A stretch of 22,578 nt of DNA, from IMG/VR virus record IMGVR_UViG_3300001472_000207, positions 1-22,578 of that record; one strand, given 5' to 3'. Shown here in pieces: positions 19,978-22,578 of the stretch. The translations under genes were made by a program, and so were the position numbers. Within the stretch, counting starts at the first letter, position 1; each line of letters begins with the position of its first letter. Below the pieces are notes generated by a model. That model searched no databases. It saw only the letters and a list, made by a program, of their open reading frames with translations, and was not told the DNA's origin. Origin of the DNA: a virus.

Positions 19978-22578
19978 ATGGCTAGGAAATTCTTAAATGG
20001 AATACATATATCTGGTACAACACAGATAGACTTTATGCCAGATCACGAAAGTGAAGGTATAATAACATTAGGTAGATACGACTCTAACACGAGCAGGTAT
20101 CACAATATAAAGTCGTACGTGTCTTCTACTGAAGCCAGTAACTATTTAAAATTCTCTCTTCACGCAGGTACGGAAAATGCCATAGTCGATGTCCTTACTT
20201 TAAACGGAAATAAAAACGCAACTTTTGCAGGTGACGCAATTTTTGGTGGCACGTCATTTGAAGATAATAACAGCCTTACAAGAAAAATAGAAATTGCAGC
20301 AGCAAGTCCAGTAGGTTTAATATTAAATGATACTAGAGACACGCATCCAATGGCTATCACTAATGATGGTGCTGTAATGAATTTAAGATATAATACTACT
20401 TCTATGTTAGCTTTAGATGGAGCTACAAGCAATGCAACTTTTGCAGGGAATATTTTAATGGGTAATACGGTTGTAAACCCAGCATCAGGCTTTGCAGATC
20501 AAACAGGTATAGGGTTAAAATATTCAACAACAGCTCCAGAAATACAAGTATCTTCAGATAGTGCATCTTTACAGTTAGGTAGAACATCTACTGGTGGTGA
20601 TGGTATAATAATGGCAATGAGATATGGTTCAAACACCATACACACGTTTAGTACAAACGCGATTAGCATTGGATCAAACGCAACTTTTTCAGGTGATGTA
20701 GGTATGGTAACAGGACACTCATCGGGTAAGTTTGCTGTAATGAGCACTTCTGTTCATGGTTCATACGATTTTTATAATAATGGTACAAGTTATTTTAATG
20801 GTGCTGTTATAATAGATAGCAATATAACTCAAACAGGAGCTACTATTGCTAGTTTTACAGATAAAGTTGGGGTTGGAACCGCGGATCCATATGCTTTTGA
20901 TACTACCGCTACTAAGTTCCATGTTAAAAACCCTGGTTCTGCAGGATCTGTAGTTGAAGTTGCTAGGTTTGAAGGTTCATCTGATGCTGATGGAAGTGGT
21001 GCTGTTGTTAGAATAGGTACATCTAATGATAGAGGTATGTATTTTCAAGCAGGTAGAACTGGTACAGTACCTTATGCTGAAATTGGTACTACAGAATATA
21101 ATGGTGCTAAAACATTAGCACTAACATTAGATGACTCAGGAAACACAACTTTTGCAGGTGATGTTACATTAGGTGATAATCAAAAACTACACGGTGGTAG
21201 AGTACATCCAACAAGTGTATATGGCACAACACCGGCTAATGGCTTTTTAATAGCCACAGACGTAGCGTCAAACCAATACGCTATGATACAGGGTGAAATT
21301 GATTTAATACAATTTAACTCAAGTACAAAACAAAGAATAGAATTCTCAGCAACTCTTAATAATAATGGGACGGTATTTAATAGTAAGGGAACAGCTGATA
21401 TAAATATAACTATAAAACTATTTGTATATAACAGTAAGTGGTATGTGCATATTCCACAAGCTAGCACATACATGACTTGTACTGCTTTAATTTCTAAAGC
21501 AAATGCTTATGTAGGTGATAGCGATGCTAGTAATTCAATAGTAACTCTTACGGCAGCCGCTGTTCCAAGCTCTGGAGTTACTGGTTCAACAGATATAGTT
21601 TGTAAATTTGCTCAAAGCGATGCATCTTTTGCGGGTGATATAACACAATCTGATGGTAAAAGAATTTGGTTTAGAAATTCTAGCGCCTCAAGTGCTACAG
21701 GTGCTCAATCTTATATTCACTCTGATGGTTTAAATTTAAAAATCAAAGGTGACGACAATGTGAGAATATTAGGTGATGGTGGAGGAACTATTGCTCATTT
21801 TGATTATACAGGTAAAGTTGGTATTGGTATAGAATCCAGTTTAGCAGGTTTACTTCATGTAAAAGGCTCTGGTGATGCTATTAGAGTAGAATCAACAAAC
21901 ACAGGGGCAGGTGGTGCTCAAATGGATCTATTGCATTTTACAACCTCACCAGCAGATGAAGATACTCACGCTGTGATCAACATGGGTGGTTATTACACAG
22001 GGTCAACAAGTGTTTATGGTACACAAATAAAAAGTATATGGACTGATGTTTCAGAAAGACACAGTAGATTAGAATTTACAACCTGTGATACAACAGTAGG
22101 TACAGCGTTAACGTTAGCGCATGATAAATCCGCAACTTTTGCAGGAAATGTAACTTTAGATCCAGCTGCTAACACAGATGTTAAATTAAAACTACATACA
22201 AACTCAGGAGCGTTAGGTGACGCTTATAGTTGGAACATGGTCTCTAGATCCTCTGGAGCTAATTATAACTTTGAAATACAGCAAGGCACTACAACTGTAA
22301 TGAGTATAGGTAATACCGCCGCTGTCGCAGGACATCCTGTGACTTTTGCAGGTGATATAGAATTAGCAGCAAACTTACACTCTACTGGTCAAAATTTAAA
22401 GTTTCACGCCGCTGGAACCCATGTTATGAATATTGATATAAATGGTAAAGTTTATCCAAATACTCATAACGCGTACGATTTAGGTCATAGCGCAAGTTTA
22501 GCATGGAGACATATTTACTCTTCAGGAACAATAGTAGCTAACAACATATCAGTTGCAGGAACTTTATCTGGAGCTGGT
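19978..22578 (+). CDS. Second tail fibre protein with ATFAG repeats (partial, runs off the window)
   Basis: The frame opens at ATG 19978 and stays open for 867 codons to the window end, so the C-terminus is missing. The N-terminus (MARKFLNGIHISGTTQIDF) parallels that of the 706-aa fibre. The shaft contains seven spaced motifs of the form (N/A)(A/T)(T/S)F(A/S)G(D/N), starting near 20215, 20431, 20677, 21142, 21619, 22129 and 22336, each beginning a beta segment. Near the end, NGKVYPNTHNAYDLGHSASL followed by AWRHIYSSGTI is a known phage-fibre segment usually close to the tip. It is a probable trimeric receptor-binding fibre; the tip specificity lies outside the window. Confidence 0.75.
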   Translation, partial: MARKFLNGIHISGTTQIDFMPDHESEGIITLGRYDSNTSRYHNIKSYVSSTEASNYLKFSLHAGTENAIVDVLTLNGNKNATFAGDAIFGGTSFEDNNSLTRKIEIAAASPVGLILNDTRDTHPMAITNDGAVMNLRYNTTSMLALDGATSNATFAGNILMGNTVVNPASGFADQTGIGLKYSTTAPEIQVSSDSASLQLGRTSTGGDGIIMAMRYGSNTIHTFSTNAISIGSNATFSGDVGMVTGHSSGKFAVMSTSVHGSYDFYNNGTSYFNGAVIIDSNITQTGATIASFTDKVGVGTADPYAFDTTATKFHVKNPGSAGSVVEVARFEGSSDADGSGAVVRIGTSNDRGMYFQAGRTGTVPYAEIGTTEYNGAKTLALTLDDSGNTTFAGDVTLGDNQKLHGGRVHPTSVYGTTPANGFLIATDVASNQYAMIQGEIDLIQFNSSTKQRIEFSATLNNNGTVFNSKGTADINITIKLFVYNSKWYVHIPQASTYMTCTALISKANAYVGDSDASNSIVTLTAAAVPSSGVTGSTDIVCKFAQSDASFAGDITQSDGKRIWFRNSSASSATGAQSYIHSDGLNLKIKGDDNVRILGDGGGTIAHFDYTGKVGIGIESSLAGLLHVKGSGDAIRVESTNTGAGGAQMDLLHFTTSPADEDTHAVINMGGYYTGSTSVYGTQIKSIWTDVSERHSRLEFTTCDTTVGTALTLAHDKSATFAGNVTLDPAANTDVKLKLHTNSGALGDAYSWNMVSRSSGANYNFEIQQGTTTVMSIGNTAAVAGHPVTFAGDIELAANLHSTGQNLKFHAAGTHVMNIDINGKVYPNTHNAYDLGHSASLAWRHIYSSGTIVANNISVAGTLSGAG
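20215..22356 (+). repeat. Seven dispersed ATFAG-type repeats in the second fibre gene
   Basis: Short protein repeats (seven residues, 21 nt) sit at 20215-20235, 20431-20451, 20677-20697, 21142-21162, 21619-21639, 22129-22149 and 22336-22356. Several share GCAACTTTTGCAGG exactly at the DNA level, enough for homologous exchange between units. Confidence 0.65.

Noticed and set aside
20160-20747. Two minus-strand frames opposite the second fibre gene
   Set aside because: They mirror the long plus-strand fibre frame that stays open to the window end.
19978-22578. Diversity-generating retroelement target in the fibre gene
   Set aside because: No reverse transcriptase or template/variable repeat pair is visible in the window.

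Overview
The window looks like part of a tailed phage genome (or prophage) from a host in the Bacteroidota, probably marine or aquatic Flavobacteriia. This is inferred from several features. The sequence is strongly AT-rich. Most genes have no clear Shine-Dalgarno site but an A/T-rich leader before the ATG. Sequences close to the Bacteroidota promoter (TTTG, then about 20 nt, then TAnnTTTG) occur. The tail-fibre and structural proteins resemble those of uncultured marine phages. I see no rRNA, tRNA, CRISPR array, integrase or insertion sequence.

The genome is organised as two divergent blocks. The left block (about 1-2560) is entirely on the minus strand: a secreted DUF4846-like protein cut by the window edge, then five small unrecognised proteins, most followed by a hairpin. 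A hub of about 420 bp (2559-2976) has no convincing gene. It holds promoter-like sequences for both directions, G/C runs in otherwise AT-rich DNA, and interleaved complementary segments that may form a structured RNA.

The plus-strand block begins with small, heavily overlapping genes (2977-4603). The first two are bracketed by a perfect 13-bp inverted repeat. The third unit begins with a protein resembling the Acb2/Tad1 family of phage cyclic-nucleotide sponges (candidate anti-CBASS/anti-Thoeris), followed by a probable winged-helix protein. Next come an HU/IHF-like small protein, a possible small terminase, a membrane protein and a zinc-ribbon protein. The virion module follows: large terminase (6000-7958), portal (7968-10235), probable scaffold (10315-11433), major capsid protein (11470-12906), a conserved structural protein, a neck/head-completion-like protein carrying an inserted carbohydrate-binding-like domain (13792-14922), and an Ala-rich, probably abundant structural protein (14954-15790).

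After a strong terminator comes an unusual gene: an intact calcineurin-like metallophosphoesterase (15897-17117). It is followed by two small fibre-associated proteins and two large fibres, the last running off the window end. The two fibres share an N-terminal pattern, consistent with attachment at a common site. The 118-aa protein and the 706-aa fibre share a C-terminal beta-rich pattern.

All family assignments come from reading motifs by eye. No database search was run. The strongest leads are the Acb2/Tad1-like protein, the 13-bp inverted repeat around the first early cassette, the domain insertion in the neck protein, the interleaved complementarity in the hub, and a leader sequence shared by the capsid gene and the 14954 gene.
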